Assembly: GCF_041206865.1 (NCBI RefSeq)
Contig: NZ_JBGEDP010000001.1
Span: forward strand, 5,952,001-6,016,000
From: Mycobacterium sp. HUMS_12744610
GTDB lineage: Bacteria > Actinomycetota > Actinomycetes > Mycobacteriales > Mycobacteriaceae
DNA length: 64,000 bases
Reading direction: 5' to 3'
A program made the translations under genes and the position numbers. This document shows, piece after piece, positions 55,501 to 64,000 of the stretch; the stretch's first letter is position 1, and each line of letters starts with the position of its first letter. Under the pieces are notes generated by a model. The model searched no databases and was not told the DNA's origin. It saw only the letters and a program-made list of their open reading frames with translations.

Positions 55501-56207
55501 GTCCGATCGACGACAACCCGGCGTCGACGCACCGCCCGCCCGCCGCCGACCCCGCCGCCCTCGCGCGCCGGCGCCGCAACCTGCTGATCGGCATCGGCGC
55601 GGGCCTGGCGATCCTCGTGGTCGCCCTGCTGGTACTCGCGTCGGTGGTCAGCAAGATCTTCGGCAATGTCGGCGGCGGTCTGAACAAGGACGAACTCGGG
55701 CTGAACAGCCCCACGTCGTCGACGTCGGCGTCGACGGTCAGCACCGCCCCCGCCGGCAGCGTGGTCAAGCCCACGAAGGCCACCGTGTTCTCCCCCGATG
55801 GGCAAGCCGACAACCCGGGCCAGGCCGGGCTGGCCATCGACGGCGACCCCTCCACCTCGTGGGAAACCGACACCTACACCGACCCCGCCCCGTTCCCCTC
55901 CTTCAAAAACGGGGTCGGGTTGATGCTGCAGCTGCCGCACCCCACGGTGGTCGGCGCCGTCTCCATCGACATCTCCAGCACCGGGACGCAGGTCGAGCTT
56001 CGCTCGTCGCCCACGCCGGACCCGGCGAAGCTGGACGACACCAAGCTGCTGATGCCCGCTGCGGCGCTCAAGCCCGGTCACAACGTCCTCGCGGTCAAGT
56101 CCGCCGCACCGACGTCCAATCTGCTGGTGTGGATCTCCACGTTGGGCAGCACCGACGGCAAGAGTCGCGCGGCGATCTCGGAGATCACGGTTCAGGCCGC
56201 ATCCTGA
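52572..56207 (+). CDS. murJ: Lipid II flippase MurJ fused to a pseudokinase domain (MviN)
   Basis: A 1211-residue protein, Rv3910 type. Residues ~45-560 are the 14-helix MurJ/MVF core (SWAIAFATLVSRLTGFARIV, ANQLPNLVAALVLEATFTAI, YNYTWLVLMLPYGMIGVTVL), which flips lipid II for peptidoglycan synthesis. A charged linker (~560-720) follows, then a kinase-like domain (GARIAGGRYRLLVSHGGAPP to ~965) that lacks HRD and DFG motifs: a pseudokinase, known in mycobacteria to be phosphorylated by PknB and to recruit FhaA. A helix (LLIGIGAGLAILVVALLVLA, ~1002-1025) leads to a C-terminal beta domain outside (FSPDGQADNPGQAGLAIDGD). ATG overlaps the upstream stop. Confidence 0.93.
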   Translation: MRSASRRAYPQPHPNRRHRPAPPAPPAGLAAPRRPELSDSAVVSRSWAIAFATLVSRLTGFARIVLLAAILGAALSSAFAVANQLPNLVAALVLEATFTAIFVPVLARAEQSDPDGGAAFVRRLVTVTTALLLVATALSVAAAPLLVRLMLGRIPQVNEPLTTAFAYLLLPQVLAYGLTSVFMAILNTRNVFAPTAWAPVVNNVVALVTLAVYVAVPGELSVDPVRMGNTKLLVLGIGTTLGVFAQVVVLLVALRRERVSLRPLWGIDERLKRFGTMAAAMVLYVLISQLGLVVGNEIASTAAASGPAIYNYTWLVLMLPYGMIGVTVLTVVMPRLSRNAAADDVTAVLGDLSLATRLTLVTLIPIVAFMTVGGPAIGSALFAYGRFGQVDAGYLGAAIALSAFTLIPYGLVLLQLRVFYAREQPWTPIVVIVVITAVKIAGSLLVPHLTGDPKLVAGLLGLANGVGFLAGAIAGYLLLRLALLPRGGHLVDVSTVRTILVTTAASLLAGLLAHVADRLLGLGRLTAHGGGAGSLLRLLILATIMLPITATFMLRARVPEAQAALEAVRHRVGRRTAHPAGTVPASKEAGREASSGAGPVTYPEQRYSSPPRANAVNEPRRPPEREGQGRINGRAAGRIAKGPEVTDRPREGAAPGAASSTELPRPAADDFQPDIPPERDANVSAPRRRDPANGDQAAEPHQGPMPVDTPRERGGESAASADVHLVPGARIAGGRYRLLVSHGGAPPLQFWQALDTALDRQVALTFVDPDGTLPDDMVQEILSRTLRLSRIDKPGVARVLDVVHSGSGGLVVSEWIRGGSLREVADTAPSPVGAVRAMQSLAAAAEAAHRAGVALSIDHPSRVRVSIDGDVVLAYPATMPDAGPQDDIRGIGAALYALLVNRWPLPESGARSGLAPAERDSNGAPVEPTVIDRAIPFQISAVAVRAVQDDGGIRSASTLLNLLQQATAVADRTEVLGPIDDNPASTHRPPAADPAALARRRRNLLIGIGAGLAILVVALLVLASVVSKIFGNVGGGLNKDELGLNSPTSSTSASTVSTAPAGSVVKPTKATVFSPDGQADNPGQAGLAIDGDPSTSWETDTYTDPAPFPSFKNGVGLMLQLPHPTVVGAVSIDISSTGTQVELRSSPTPDPAKLDDTKLLMPAAALKPGHNVLAVKSAAPTSNLLVWISTLGSTDGKSRAAISEITVQAAS

Positions 56208-56261
56208 CCCTGCCGTGCACAGCCCGCATACGGGTGAAGTGCCGCCGGGTGGGCGATTGGA

Positions 56262-56267
56262 TACTGT
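56262..56267 (+). promoter_or_regulatory. -10 box of sigM (leaderless)
   Basis: TACTGT at 56262-56267 is followed by seven bases and GTG 56275. This supports the shorter sigM start and a leaderless message separate from the murJ transcript. Confidence 0.5.
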
Positions 56268-56274
56268 CCGGGCC

Positions 56275-56853
56275 GTGGGGTGCGGGGGTCAAGACCAGCG
56301 AGAACGCACCGATGCCGAGCTGCTGGCAGCGCACGTCGCCGGCGACCGTAACGCTTTCGGCGAGCTGTTCCTGCGCCATCGGCGCCAGTTGCACCGGCTG
56401 GCGCGGCTCACCACCCGCAGCCCCGAGGACGCCGAGGACGCGCTGCAGGACGCGATGCTCTCGGCGCACCGGGCGGCGAGCGCCTTCCGTCACGACGCCG
56501 CCGTCGGGAGCTGGTTGCATCGCATCGTCGTCAACGCCTGCCTGGACCGGCTGCGCCGCGCCAAATCGCGCCCCCCGACCGCCCCACTAGAAGACGTGCA
56601 CCCGGTTGCGGACCGCACCGCCCAGGTCGATACGGCGATCGTGGTGCAGCGCGCCCTGATGCGGCTTCCTGTCGAGCAGCGGGCGGCAGTGGTTGCCGTC
56701 GACATGCAGGGCTACTCGATCGCCGACACCGCCCGGCTGTTGGGCGTCGCCGAGGGCACGGTCAAGAGCCGGTGCGCCCGCGCGCGGGTACGCCTCGCCG
56801 AGTTGCTGGGATATCTCGCCGCGGGTGCCCACGTGATCCCCGACCAGGCCTGA
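56275..56853 (+). CDS. sigM: ECF RNA polymerase sigma factor SigM
   Basis: A 192-residue ECF sigma factor. Region 2 is AFGELFLRHRRQLHRLARLT and DAEDALQDAMLSAHRAASAF; region 4 with its helix-turn-helix is VQRALMRLPVEQRAAVVAVD, YSIADTARLLGVAEGTVKSR. Ortholog of Rv3911, which in M. tuberculosis directs ESX-related and surface-lipid genes in late stages. GTG 56275 gives the N-terminus V-G-C-G-G...E-R-T-D-A-E-L-L, close to homologues, and fits the -10 box; the frame is open to 56215. RsmA, its anti-sigma factor, follows after 40 bases. Confidence 0.9.
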   Translation: MGCGGQDQRERTDAELLAAHVAGDRNAFGELFLRHRRQLHRLARLTTRSPEDAEDALQDAMLSAHRAASAFRHDAAVGSWLHRIVVNACLDRLRRAKSRPPTAPLEDVHPVADRTAQVDTAIVVQRALMRLPVEQRAAVVAVDMQGYSIADTARLLGVAEGTVKSRCARARVRLAELLGYLAAGAHVIPDQA

Positions 56854-56893
56854 AACGTGGCCGTCGGGCCGTCCATGACGGACACTGGGGCGG

Positions 56894-57661
56894 ATGGACG
56901 AAACGGAGAGCGATCCGGCGCGCCACGGCGACGCGAGAGCCGACCCGCCGTTGCCGGTCGAGGTGCTCGCCGATCTTCAGGCAGGCCTGCTCGACGAAGA
57001 GGAGGCGGCGCGGCTGCGCCAGCAGATCCGCGCCGATCCCTCGGCCCAGGGGGTGCTGCAGGCCCTCAACCGGGTGCGCCGCGACGTCGCCGCCGTGGGC
57101 GCGGACCCGGCGTCGGCACCCGAACCCCCACCCGACGTCACCGCGCGGGTCTCCGCCGCGCTGCGTTCGGCTGGCCCGACACCGGGCCGCTCCCCCGGCC
57201 CCGCGCACTCCGCCCGCCCGCGCGTCCGGCCCGCGCGCGTCGTCGCGGCCTCCGCCGGTCTCATCGCGGCCCTGACCGGGATCGGGCTGGGTACGGCGGC
57301 GCTGATCCATGCGCCGGCACCCATCCCGAGCACCGAGGTCACCGCCGAACACATCACCGTGTCGACACCCCCCATGGCGATCCCGCTGTCAGGGCCGGAG
57401 ATCCTCGACCTGCTCCACCAAACCCCCGATTACGGCCCGCTCGACGATCCGCAGCGGCGGGCCTCCTGCCTCGCCGGCCTCGGCTATCCGGCGTCCACAA
57501 AGGTGCTCGGCGCGCGGCCCGTCCACGTCAACGCCCGGCCCGGCGTCCTGCTGGTGCTGCCCGGCGACCCGCCCGGCGTCCTCGCAGTCTTCGCCGTCGC
57601 CCCGAATTGCAGCGCCGCCGACACCGGGCTGTTGGCCGACACCCGCGTCCCGCGCGCCTAA
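56894..57661 (+). CDS. rsmA: Anti-sigma-M factor RsmA
   Basis: A 255-residue single-pass membrane protein, ortholog of Rv3912. The N-terminal cytoplasmic part (PLPVEVLADLQAGLLDEEEA, RLRQQIRADPSAQGVLQAL) is the sigma-binding region; a helix follows (VVAASAGLIAALTGIGLGTA, about 115-140) and then an outside domain with two Cys (RRASCLAGLGYP, VAPNCSAADTG) that may form a disulfide sensor. It holds SigM inactive until released, by proteolysis or signal not visible here. ATG 56894. Next to trxB/trxA, consistent with thiol-redox control of this block. Confidence 0.88.
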   Translation: MDETESDPARHGDARADPPLPVEVLADLQAGLLDEEEAARLRQQIRADPSAQGVLQALNRVRRDVAAVGADPASAPEPPPDVTARVSAALRSAGPTPGRSPGPAHSARPRVRPARVVAASAGLIAALTGIGLGTAALIHAPAPIPSTEVTAEHITVSTPPMAIPLSGPEILDLLHQTPDYGPLDDPQRRASCLAGLGYPASTKVLGARPVHVNARPGVLLVLPGDPPGVLAVFAVAPNCSAADTGLLADTRVPRA

Positions 57662-57757
57662 TGTGGTGCCATGTGCTGTGCGACACGCCCGGGAACAGGG
57701 CTGCCCGCCGCGGTGTTGAGGTGAATCCATAGGGCATCCGTTCTTCGAGAGGTTCGT

Positions 57758-58762
57758 ATGAGCGCCGACACTGTTCACGACGTGATCGTCATTGGTTCGG
57801 GTCCCGCGGGTTATACCGCGGCGCTTTACACCGCGCGGGCGGAGTTGGCGCCGCTGGTGTTTGAGGGGACGTCGTTTGGTGGCGCGTTGATGACGACCAC
57901 CGAGGTGGAGAATTTTCCGGGTTTTCGTGAGGGGATCATGGGCCCGGCGTTGATGGATGAGATGCGCGAGCAGGCGTTGCGGTTCGGGGCCGATCTGCGC
58001 ATGCAGGACGTCGAGGCGGTGTCGTTGCGGGGTCCGGTCAAGACGGTGACTGCTGAGGGGGTCACGCATCGGGCGCGGGCGGTGATCTTGGCGATGGGGG
58101 CTGCGGCGCGGTATCTGGGGGTGCCCGGGGAGCAGGAGTTGCTGGGCCGGGGTGTGAGTGCGTGTGCGACTTGTGACGGGTTCTTTTTCAAGGAGCAGGA
58201 CATCGCGGTGGTCGGGGGTGGTGACTCGGCGATGGAGGAGGCGACGTTTTTGACCAAGTTCGCGCGCAGTGTGACGTTGGTGCATCGCCGCGAGGAGTTT
58301 CGGGCGTCGCGGATCATGTTGGATCGGGCGCGGGCCAACGACAAGATCCGGTTTTTGACCAACCACACCGTGGAGGCCGTCGAGGGTGGGGACACGATGA
58401 CGGGTTTGCGGGTGCGTGATGTGGTCAGTGGGGCGGAGTCGACGTTGCCGGTGACGGGAATGTTCGTGGCGATCGGGCATGATCCGCGTTCGGAGTTGGT
58501 GCGGGACGTGCTTGAGGTCGACCCGGAGGGGTATGTCCTGGTGCAGGGGCGCTCCACGGCGACTTCGATCGAGGGGGTGTTCGCCTGCGGGGATCTGGTG
58601 GACCGCACCTACCGGCAGGCGATCACCGCGGCCGGCAGCGGCTGCGCGGCGGCCATCGACGCCGAACGCTGGCTCGCCGAGCACGTGAGCACCAGCGAAG
58701 CCGCAGACGGCGATGCGACCGAGATTCCGGACAACACGTTGACGGGGGCCCTCAATGACTGA
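57758..58762 (+). CDS. trxB: Thioredoxin reductase
   Basis: A 334-residue NADPH-dependent flavoenzyme that reduces thioredoxin. The FAD motif is [15 protein letters not shown] (residues ~12-26), the redox-active pair is C136-A-T-C139, the NADPH motif is [13 protein letters not shown] and the final FAD motif [20 protein letters not shown]. Ortholog of Rv3913. ATG 57758 follows GAGAGGTTC. Bases ~57785-58560 use far more G/T-ending codons (TTG, GTG, GGG, TTT) than neighbours, while the last 200 bases return to the usual C-ending style; this suggests an exchanged segment. Its stop overlaps trxA by eight bases. Confidence 0.95.
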   Translation: MSADTVHDVIVIGSGPAGYTAALYTARAELAPLVFEGTSFGGALMTTTEVENFPGFREGIMGPALMDEMREQALRFGADLRMQDVEAVSLRGPVKTVTAEGVTHRARAVILAMGAAARYLGVPGEQELLGRGVSACATCDGFFFKEQDIAVVGGGDSAMEEATFLTKFARSVTLVHRREEFRASRIMLDRARANDKIRFLTNHTVEAVEGGDTMTGLRVRDVVSGAESTLPVTGMFVAIGHDPRSELVRDVLEVDPEGYVLVQGRSTATSIEGVFACGDLVDRTYRQAITAAGSGCAAAIDAERWLAEHVSTSEAADGDATEIPDNTLTGALND

Positions 58763-59093
58763 CAGCACGGTGGACGTGACCGACGCGTCGTTTGCCACGG
58801 AGGTGCTTTCCAGCGACAAGCCTGTGCTGGTTGACTTTTGGGCGACCTGGTGCGGTCCGTGCAAGATGGTGGCCCCGGTGCTCGAGCAGATCGCTTCTGA
58901 GCAGGGCGAGCAGCTGACGGTGGCCAAGCTCGACGTCGACGCCAACCCGCAGACCGCCTCCCAGTTCCAGGTGGTGTCGATCCCCACCATGATCCTGTTC
59001 AAAGGCGGGCAACCGGTGAAACGGATCGTCGGTGCGAAAGGCAAGGCCGCGTTGCTGCGTGAACTTTCCGACGCGGTTCCGGGTCTGAGCTGA
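58755..59093 (+). CDS. trxA: Thioredoxin
   Basis: A 112-residue thioredoxin (TrxC in M. tuberculosis nomenclature, Rv3914). The active site is W32-C-G-P-C36 in [16 protein letters not shown]; the cis-proline loop is [12 protein letters not shown]. It passes electrons from TrxB to protein disulfides. The start ATG lies inside the end of trxB (eight-base overlap), so the two are translationally coupled. Confidence 0.96.
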   Translation: MTDSTVDVTDASFATEVLSSDKPVLVDFWATWCGPCKMVAPVLEQIASEQGEQLTVAKLDVDANPQTASQFQVVSIPTMILFKGGQPVKRIVGAKGKAALLRELSDAVPGLS

Positions 59094-59225
59094 CCGGGTC
59101 TTCTCGCCGCTTCGCGCCTCGCGCTTCGCCTGGGGTTTTCCGGAAATTGAGAAGTATCTGCGACAATAACTGTTAGCTGTCACCCGAAATCGAGCCAGTC
59201 ACCTTGCCACGAAGGGCCCTTTGGT

Positions 59226-60446
59226 ATGTCGAGTCCGCGCCGCGAAGACGGCGACGCGCTGCGCCGTGGTGACCGCAGCGCCGTCGTGACCGAGATCCGG
59301 GCCACGCTGGCTTCGCTGGGCTTGCTCGAGGATTCCGAGGACGAGCCGACGACGGGCCGGCACGTGCCCCTCGAGCTGTTCGACGCCGAGCTCGACCACG
59401 CCGTGCGTGCATTCCAGCAGCAACGCGGACTGCTGGTCGACGGCATCGTCGGCGAAGCCACTTACCGCGCCTTGAAGGAAGCCTCCTACCGGCTCGGCGC
59501 GCGCACCCTCTATCACCAATTCGGGGCCCCTCTCTACGGTGACGACGTCGCCACACTGCAGGCCCGGCTGCAAGACCTCGGCTTCTACACCGGCCTGGTG
59601 GACGGCCACTTCGGGTTGCAGACCCACAACGCGCTGATGTCGTATCAGCGGGAGTACGGCCTTGCCTCCGACGGCATTTGTGGGCCGGAAACGCTGCGCT
59701 CCTTGTACTTTCTGAGTTCGCGGGTCACGGGGGGTTCGCTGCACGCGATCCGCGAGGAGGAACTGGTCCGGCGTTCGGGCCCCAAGCTGTCGGGTAAGCG
59801 GATCATCATCGACCCGGGCCGCGGCGGTGGCGACCACGGACTGATCTCGCAGGGTCCGTCCGGCCCCATCAGCGAAGCAGATGTGCTGTGGGACTTGGCA
59901 AGCCGACTCGAAGGGCGGATGACCGCGATCGGCATGGAGACCTTCCTGTCGCGGCCGACGAATCGCAGCCCGTCGGACGCCGAACGCGCCGCGACCGCCA
60001 ACAACGTCGGTGCGGACCTGATGATCAGCCTGCGCTGCGAAAGCCAGCCCAACCCGGCCGCCAACGGTGTGGCCTCGTTCCATTTCGGGAACTCACACGG
60101 GTCGGTGTCCACCATCGGACGTAATCTGGCCGACTTCATCCAACGAGAAGTGGTGGCCCGCACGGGTTTACGCGATTGCCGCACCCATGGCAGGACGTGG
60201 GACCTGTTGCGGCTGACCAGGATGCCGACCGTGCAGGTCGACGTCGGTTACATCACCAACCCGCGCGACCGCGCCATGCTGGTGTCGACCCAGACCCGCG
60301 ACGCCATCGCCGAAGGTATCCTCGCCGCGGTCAAGCGGCTCTATCTGCTCGGCAAGAACGATCGGCCCACCGGCACATTCACCTTCGCGGAGCTGCTGGC
60401 CCACGAGTTGGCCGTGGAGCGCGCGAGCCGGCTCGGTGGCTCCTAA
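59226..60446 (+). CDS. cwlM: CwlM, peptidoglycan-synthesis regulator (inactive amidase homologue)
   Basis: A 406-residue protein, ortholog of Rv3915. Two peptidoglycan-binding-1 domains (LFDAELDHAVRAFQQQRGLL, about 25-90; DDVATLQARLQDLGFYTGLV, about 105-165) precede an amidase-3 fold (about 195-385). The first zinc ligand of amidase-3 enzymes (DPGHGG) is replaced by Arg in IIIDPGRGGGDHG, so hydrolysis is not expected. In mycobacteria CwlM is phosphorylated by PknB on C-terminal threonines and then stimulates MurA; the Thr-rich tail is present (DRPTGTFTFAELLAHELA). No signal peptide, which fits cytoplasmic action. ATG 59226, with GAAGGG upstream. Confidence 0.93.
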   Translation: MSSPRREDGDALRRGDRSAVVTEIRATLASLGLLEDSEDEPTTGRHVPLELFDAELDHAVRAFQQQRGLLVDGIVGEATYRALKEASYRLGARTLYHQFGAPLYGDDVATLQARLQDLGFYTGLVDGHFGLQTHNALMSYQREYGLASDGICGPETLRSLYFLSSRVTGGSLHAIREEELVRRSGPKLSGKRIIIDPGRGGGDHGLISQGPSGPISEADVLWDLASRLEGRMTAIGMETFLSRPTNRSPSDAERAATANNVGADLMISLRCESQPNPAANGVASFHFGNSHGSVSTIGRNLADFIQREVVARTGLRDCRTHGRTWDLLRLTRMPTVQVDVGYITNPRDRAMLVSTQTRDAIAEGILAAVKRLYLLGKNDRPTGTFTFAELLAHELAVERASRLGGS

Positions 60447-61195
60447 CCGCTTCCGCCGCCGCGCACCGAATTGGTGATCGTCGCGCCCGCCCCGACCGGC
60501 TGCTGGAGCTGAGCGCTCGCCAGGAGGCGTTCCAGCGCCGCCTCGACCTCGGCTTTCCACCCGAGGTCCTTGTCGAGTTCGAGCCGCAGCCGCGGGAAGT
60601 ACCGATGCGGAGCGACCACCACGAAGCCGGCGTCTTTCAAGAAGTCCGCGTCGATGACGCAATGCTCGACCGAGCAGTCCCCGAGGGCTTCCAGCACCGG
60701 GCGCACGTCAGCGTCGACCATTCGCGGATCCTGTAACTCCGCGGCCGCCTGCGTCCGGCCGAACGCCTCCAGCGCCCGGACACCGCGCCGGACCAACTCG
60801 TCGATCACCCCGGCGATGAGCCCGCGCGGCAGGTCGTCCGCCGCCTGTCCCGGCTCGACGCCCATCGAGGTCAACAACACCGCGTCGGCCGACACGGGTG
60901 CCGTGGGAAACCGCTGCGCGCGCGGCACCGCCCGCGGCGGGGCATACAGGACATACCCGATGCATGGTGGCTCGGCGTCGCTGTGCTCGGCCGCAATCGG
61001 CGTCGCGATCTGACCGCAGGAGCCCCACTCCAGCATCACCATCGACAGCCAGGCTTCCTTCTCGAATTCCGGGTCGGCGAGATGCACTTGATCACCGAGC
61101 GTCCCGGGATCGACCTCCCAGAAGACACAGCGGCGCGCATGCTTGGGAAGCTGCTCGAAACCCTCGAGCCGCAGTGGCGTGATTCGAGCAGACAC
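60443..61195 (-). CDS. GNAT-fold-like protein, Rv3916c-type
   Basis: A 250-residue protein conserved next to cwlM and parB in mycobacteria (Rv3916c). Blocks are FEQLPKHARRCVFWEVDP, PCIGYVLYAPPRAVPRAQRF, VLLTSMGVEPGQAADDLPRG and IDADFLKDAGFVVVAPHRYF, which fit an acyl-CoA N-acyltransferase fold; the acetyl-CoA loop is poorly conserved, so activity is uncertain. The C-terminal helix region (EVEAALERLLASAQLQQPVG) ends in a Gly-rich tail. Stop overlaps cwlM's stop (convergent, four bases). ATG 61195. Confidence 0.8.
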   Translation of the reverse strand: MSARITPLRLEGFEQLPKHARRCVFWEVDPGTLGDQVHLADPEFEKEAWLSMVMLEWGSCGQIATPIAAEHSDAEPPCIGYVLYAPPRAVPRAQRFPTAPVSADAVLLTSMGVEPGQAADDLPRGLIAGVIDELVRRGVRALEAFGRTQAAAELQDPRMVDADVRPVLEALGDCSVEHCVIDADFLKDAGFVVVAPHRYFPRLRLELDKDLGWKAEVEAALERLLASAQLQQPVGAGATITNSVRGGGSG

Positions 61196-61390
61196 AAGCC
61201 TCCTGGCTTCCGTGCGTTACTGCAGTCATCTGCGGTCGCATGCACCGGCAACCCCTCCAGGATAGGAGAGTCGGTCACCATCGGGCCAGTATTGCGGCTA
61301 TCGCCCGAGTGGCATTGGCAACACCACCCTCTGCCGCGCGGACCGGGTGCCCAGAAACCCGAAAGCGGTTGGCGTTCAAGGTGTTCGGTT

Positions 61391-61400
61391 GTCACGTGAC
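61391..61400. repeat. Short palindromes beside the parAB terminator
   Basis: GTCACGTGAC (61391-61400) is a perfect 10-base palindrome. On the other side of the hairpin the related CGTCACAGTGACG (61439-61451) is also palindromic around one central base. They may be protein sites or outer parts of the terminator; no known binding motif is matched with certainty. Confidence 0.45.
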
Positions 61401-61408
61401 CCCCGGAT

Positions 61409-61437
61409 CCGGCCGCCCCGCCTCCCGGGGCGGCCGG
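61409..61437 (-). terminator. GC-rich hairpin, probable terminator of parAB
   Basis: CCGGCCGCCCCG (61409-61420) pairs exactly with CGGGGCGGCCGG (61426-61437) around a five-base loop. It begins 35 bases beyond the parB stop in the transcribed direction. No U-tract follows, as is usual for mycobacterial intrinsic terminators. It also lies upstream of the Rv3916c-type gene and would insulate it. Confidence 0.65.
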
Positions 61438-61471
61438 GCGTCACAGTGACGTAATTACACCGGCGCCGGGG

Positions 61472-62455
61472 TCATGCCTCGGCGGTGGTCATCGTGTCGA
61501 CGATGCGCTGCAGATCCTCCACCGAACCGAATTCCACCACGATCTTGCCCTTGCGTTTGCCGAGGCTGACCGTGACCCGGGTGTCGAAGGCGTTCGACAG
61601 CCGCTCGGCGACGTCCTGCAGCCCCGGCATCTGAATCGGCTTCCGGCGCTGCGGTGCCGGCGCGGGAGTGGCGCCCCGGTTGGCCAGGGTGACGGCCTCC
61701 TCGGTCGCCCGGACCGACAGGCCCTCGGCGACGATGCGCCCGGCCAGTTCCTCCTGCGCCTCGGCCCCGGCTTCCAGCGACAGCAACGCCCGGGCATGTC
61801 CGGCCGACAGCACCCCGGCCGCGACGCGGCGCTGCACCGCGATCGGCAGTTTGAGCAACCGGATCATGTTGGTGATCAGCGGGCGAGAGCGCCCGATGCG
61901 CGATGCCAGTTCGTCGTGGGTAACGCCGAACTCCTCGAGCAGCTGCTGGTAGGCGGCCGCCTCTTCCAACGGGTTCAACTGAACCCGGTGAATGTTTTCC
62001 AGCAGGGCGTCGCGCAGCAGGTTGTCGTCGCCGGTCTCCCGCACGATGGCCGGGAGGGTAGCCAGGCCCGCCTCCTGCGCCGCGCGCCACCGGCGCTCCC
62101 CCATCACGATCTGATAGCGCGCTCCGCTCTGCGCCTCGGTCACCGCGCGCACCACGATCGGCTGGAGCAGGCCGAACTCCCGGATCGAGTGCACCAGTTC
62201 GGCCAGCGCCTCGTCGTCGAACACCTGCCGCGGTTGCCGGGGATTCGGCTCGATGTCGGCCGGTGAGATCTCGCGGTACACCGCGCCCATCGGGGCTGCG
62301 CCCTGCGCCGTACCGCCGATCAGGACGTCGGCTGCGGCATCGCCCATCCGCGGTCCGAGGGTCGCGCGCCCGGTGTCGCCATCCGCGGGACCGGTCGGGA
62401 TCAGCGAGGCTAGGCCTCGGCCGAGTCCGCCCTTTTTACGTACTGGCTGCGTCAT
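61472..62455 (-). CDS. parB: Chromosome partitioning protein ParB
   Basis: A 327-residue ParB that binds parS near the origin, loads on DNA as a CTP-dependent clamp and works with ParA in segregation. N-terminal blocks are [18 protein letters not shown] (ParA-contact region) and [20 protein letters not shown]; the CTP-binding loop is [15 protein letters not shown]; the helix-turn-helix is [20 protein letters not shown]; the dimer domain ends near the C-terminus ([20 protein letters not shown]). ATG 62455 follows GAAGGGA. Starts 25 bases after parA's stop; a GC hairpin lies behind its stop. Confidence 0.96.
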   Translation of the reverse strand: MTQPVRKKGGLGRGLASLIPTGPADGDTGRATLGPRMGDAAADVLIGGTAQGAAPMGAVYREISPADIEPNPRQPRQVFDDEALAELVHSIREFGLLQPIVVRAVTEAQSGARYQIVMGERRWRAAQEAGLATLPAIVRETGDDNLLRDALLENIHRVQLNPLEEAAAYQQLLEEFGVTHDELASRIGRSRPLITNMIRLLKLPIAVQRRVAAGVLSAGHARALLSLEAGAEAQEELAGRIVAEGLSVRATEEAVTLANRGATPAPAPQRRKPIQMPGLQDVAERLSNAFDTRVTVSLGKRKGKIVVEFGSVEDLQRIVDTMTTAEA

Positions 62456-62480
62456 GGTCGTCCCTTCACGGATGGTGTCT

Positions 62481-64000
<1,520 letters not shown>

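Noticed and set aside
57389..59044. 551-codon minus-strand frame opposite trxB and trxA
   Set aside because: Antisense shadow; trxB and trxA are unambiguous.

Overview
The window is high-GC DNA from a Mycobacterium chromosome, close to the replication origin. The right end holds the conserved mycobacterial ori-proximal block: pcnA, mutT4-type NUDIX, a DUF6049-type protein, murJ/mviN, sigM, rsmA, trxB, trxA, cwlM, a GNAT-like gene, parB, parA with a parS site, and the start of rsmG. The order matches Rv3906c-Rv3919c of M. tuberculosis from memory. The species cannot be named from sequence alone. Duplicated cutinases, TIGR00027 methyltransferases, F420-type LLM oxidoreductases, a WS/DGAT enzyme and a mycolic-acid-type methyltransferase also fit Mycobacterium.

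Layout. 1-31 kb is accessory/metabolic. It starts with the tail of a ctaD gene, then hemerythrin, PIG-L deacetylase, a methyltransferase and a frameshifted cutinase. A tight operon follows: amidohydrolase, a three-subunit molybdenum hydroxylase (large, FAD, 2Fe-2S) and a YdeI-type protein. Next are a cyclopropane/mycolate methyltransferase, MscS, a YihY protein, a frameshifted malQ, WS/DGAT, an anti-sigma-type ATPase, and a run of LLM oxidoreductases, SDRs, methyltransferases, a CtaG-like protein, TetR, NUDIX, TesB, GtrA, VOC and a fused MaoC (HadA/HadB type) dehydratase.

31-32.6 kb is a graveyard of gene remnants: a frameshifted HesB-like gene, an AlbA_2 fragment and a TnsA-like transposase endonuclease fragment. 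These abut an ESX-2-type segment (32.6-44.6 kb) with intact eccC2 and eccB2, a lytic-transglycosylase-like gene, two long Pro/Ala/Gly-rich probable substrates and small membrane or lipoproteins. The rest of a type VII system (PE/PPE, esx pair, espG, eccD, mycP, eccE, eccA) is not in the window and appears cut off at the remnant scar.

Between pcnA and the NUDIX gene lies a cassette (46.9-49.1 kb) of one large protein with an ESX-effector-like helical N-terminus and an unrecognised C-terminal part, followed by two small three-helix membrane proteins. It is the best candidate for an undescribed effector/immunity-like system.

From 49.4 kb rightwards the genes are compact and overlapping. They serve cell-wall precursor export and control (MurJ, CwlM), thiol redox (SigM-RsmA-TrxB-TrxA) and chromosome partition (ParAB-parS). 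Several genes have -10 motifs placed for leaderless transcripts. At least six otherwise recognisable genes carry single-base frameshifts, some in or beside homopolymer runs; these may be real decay or assembly indels.
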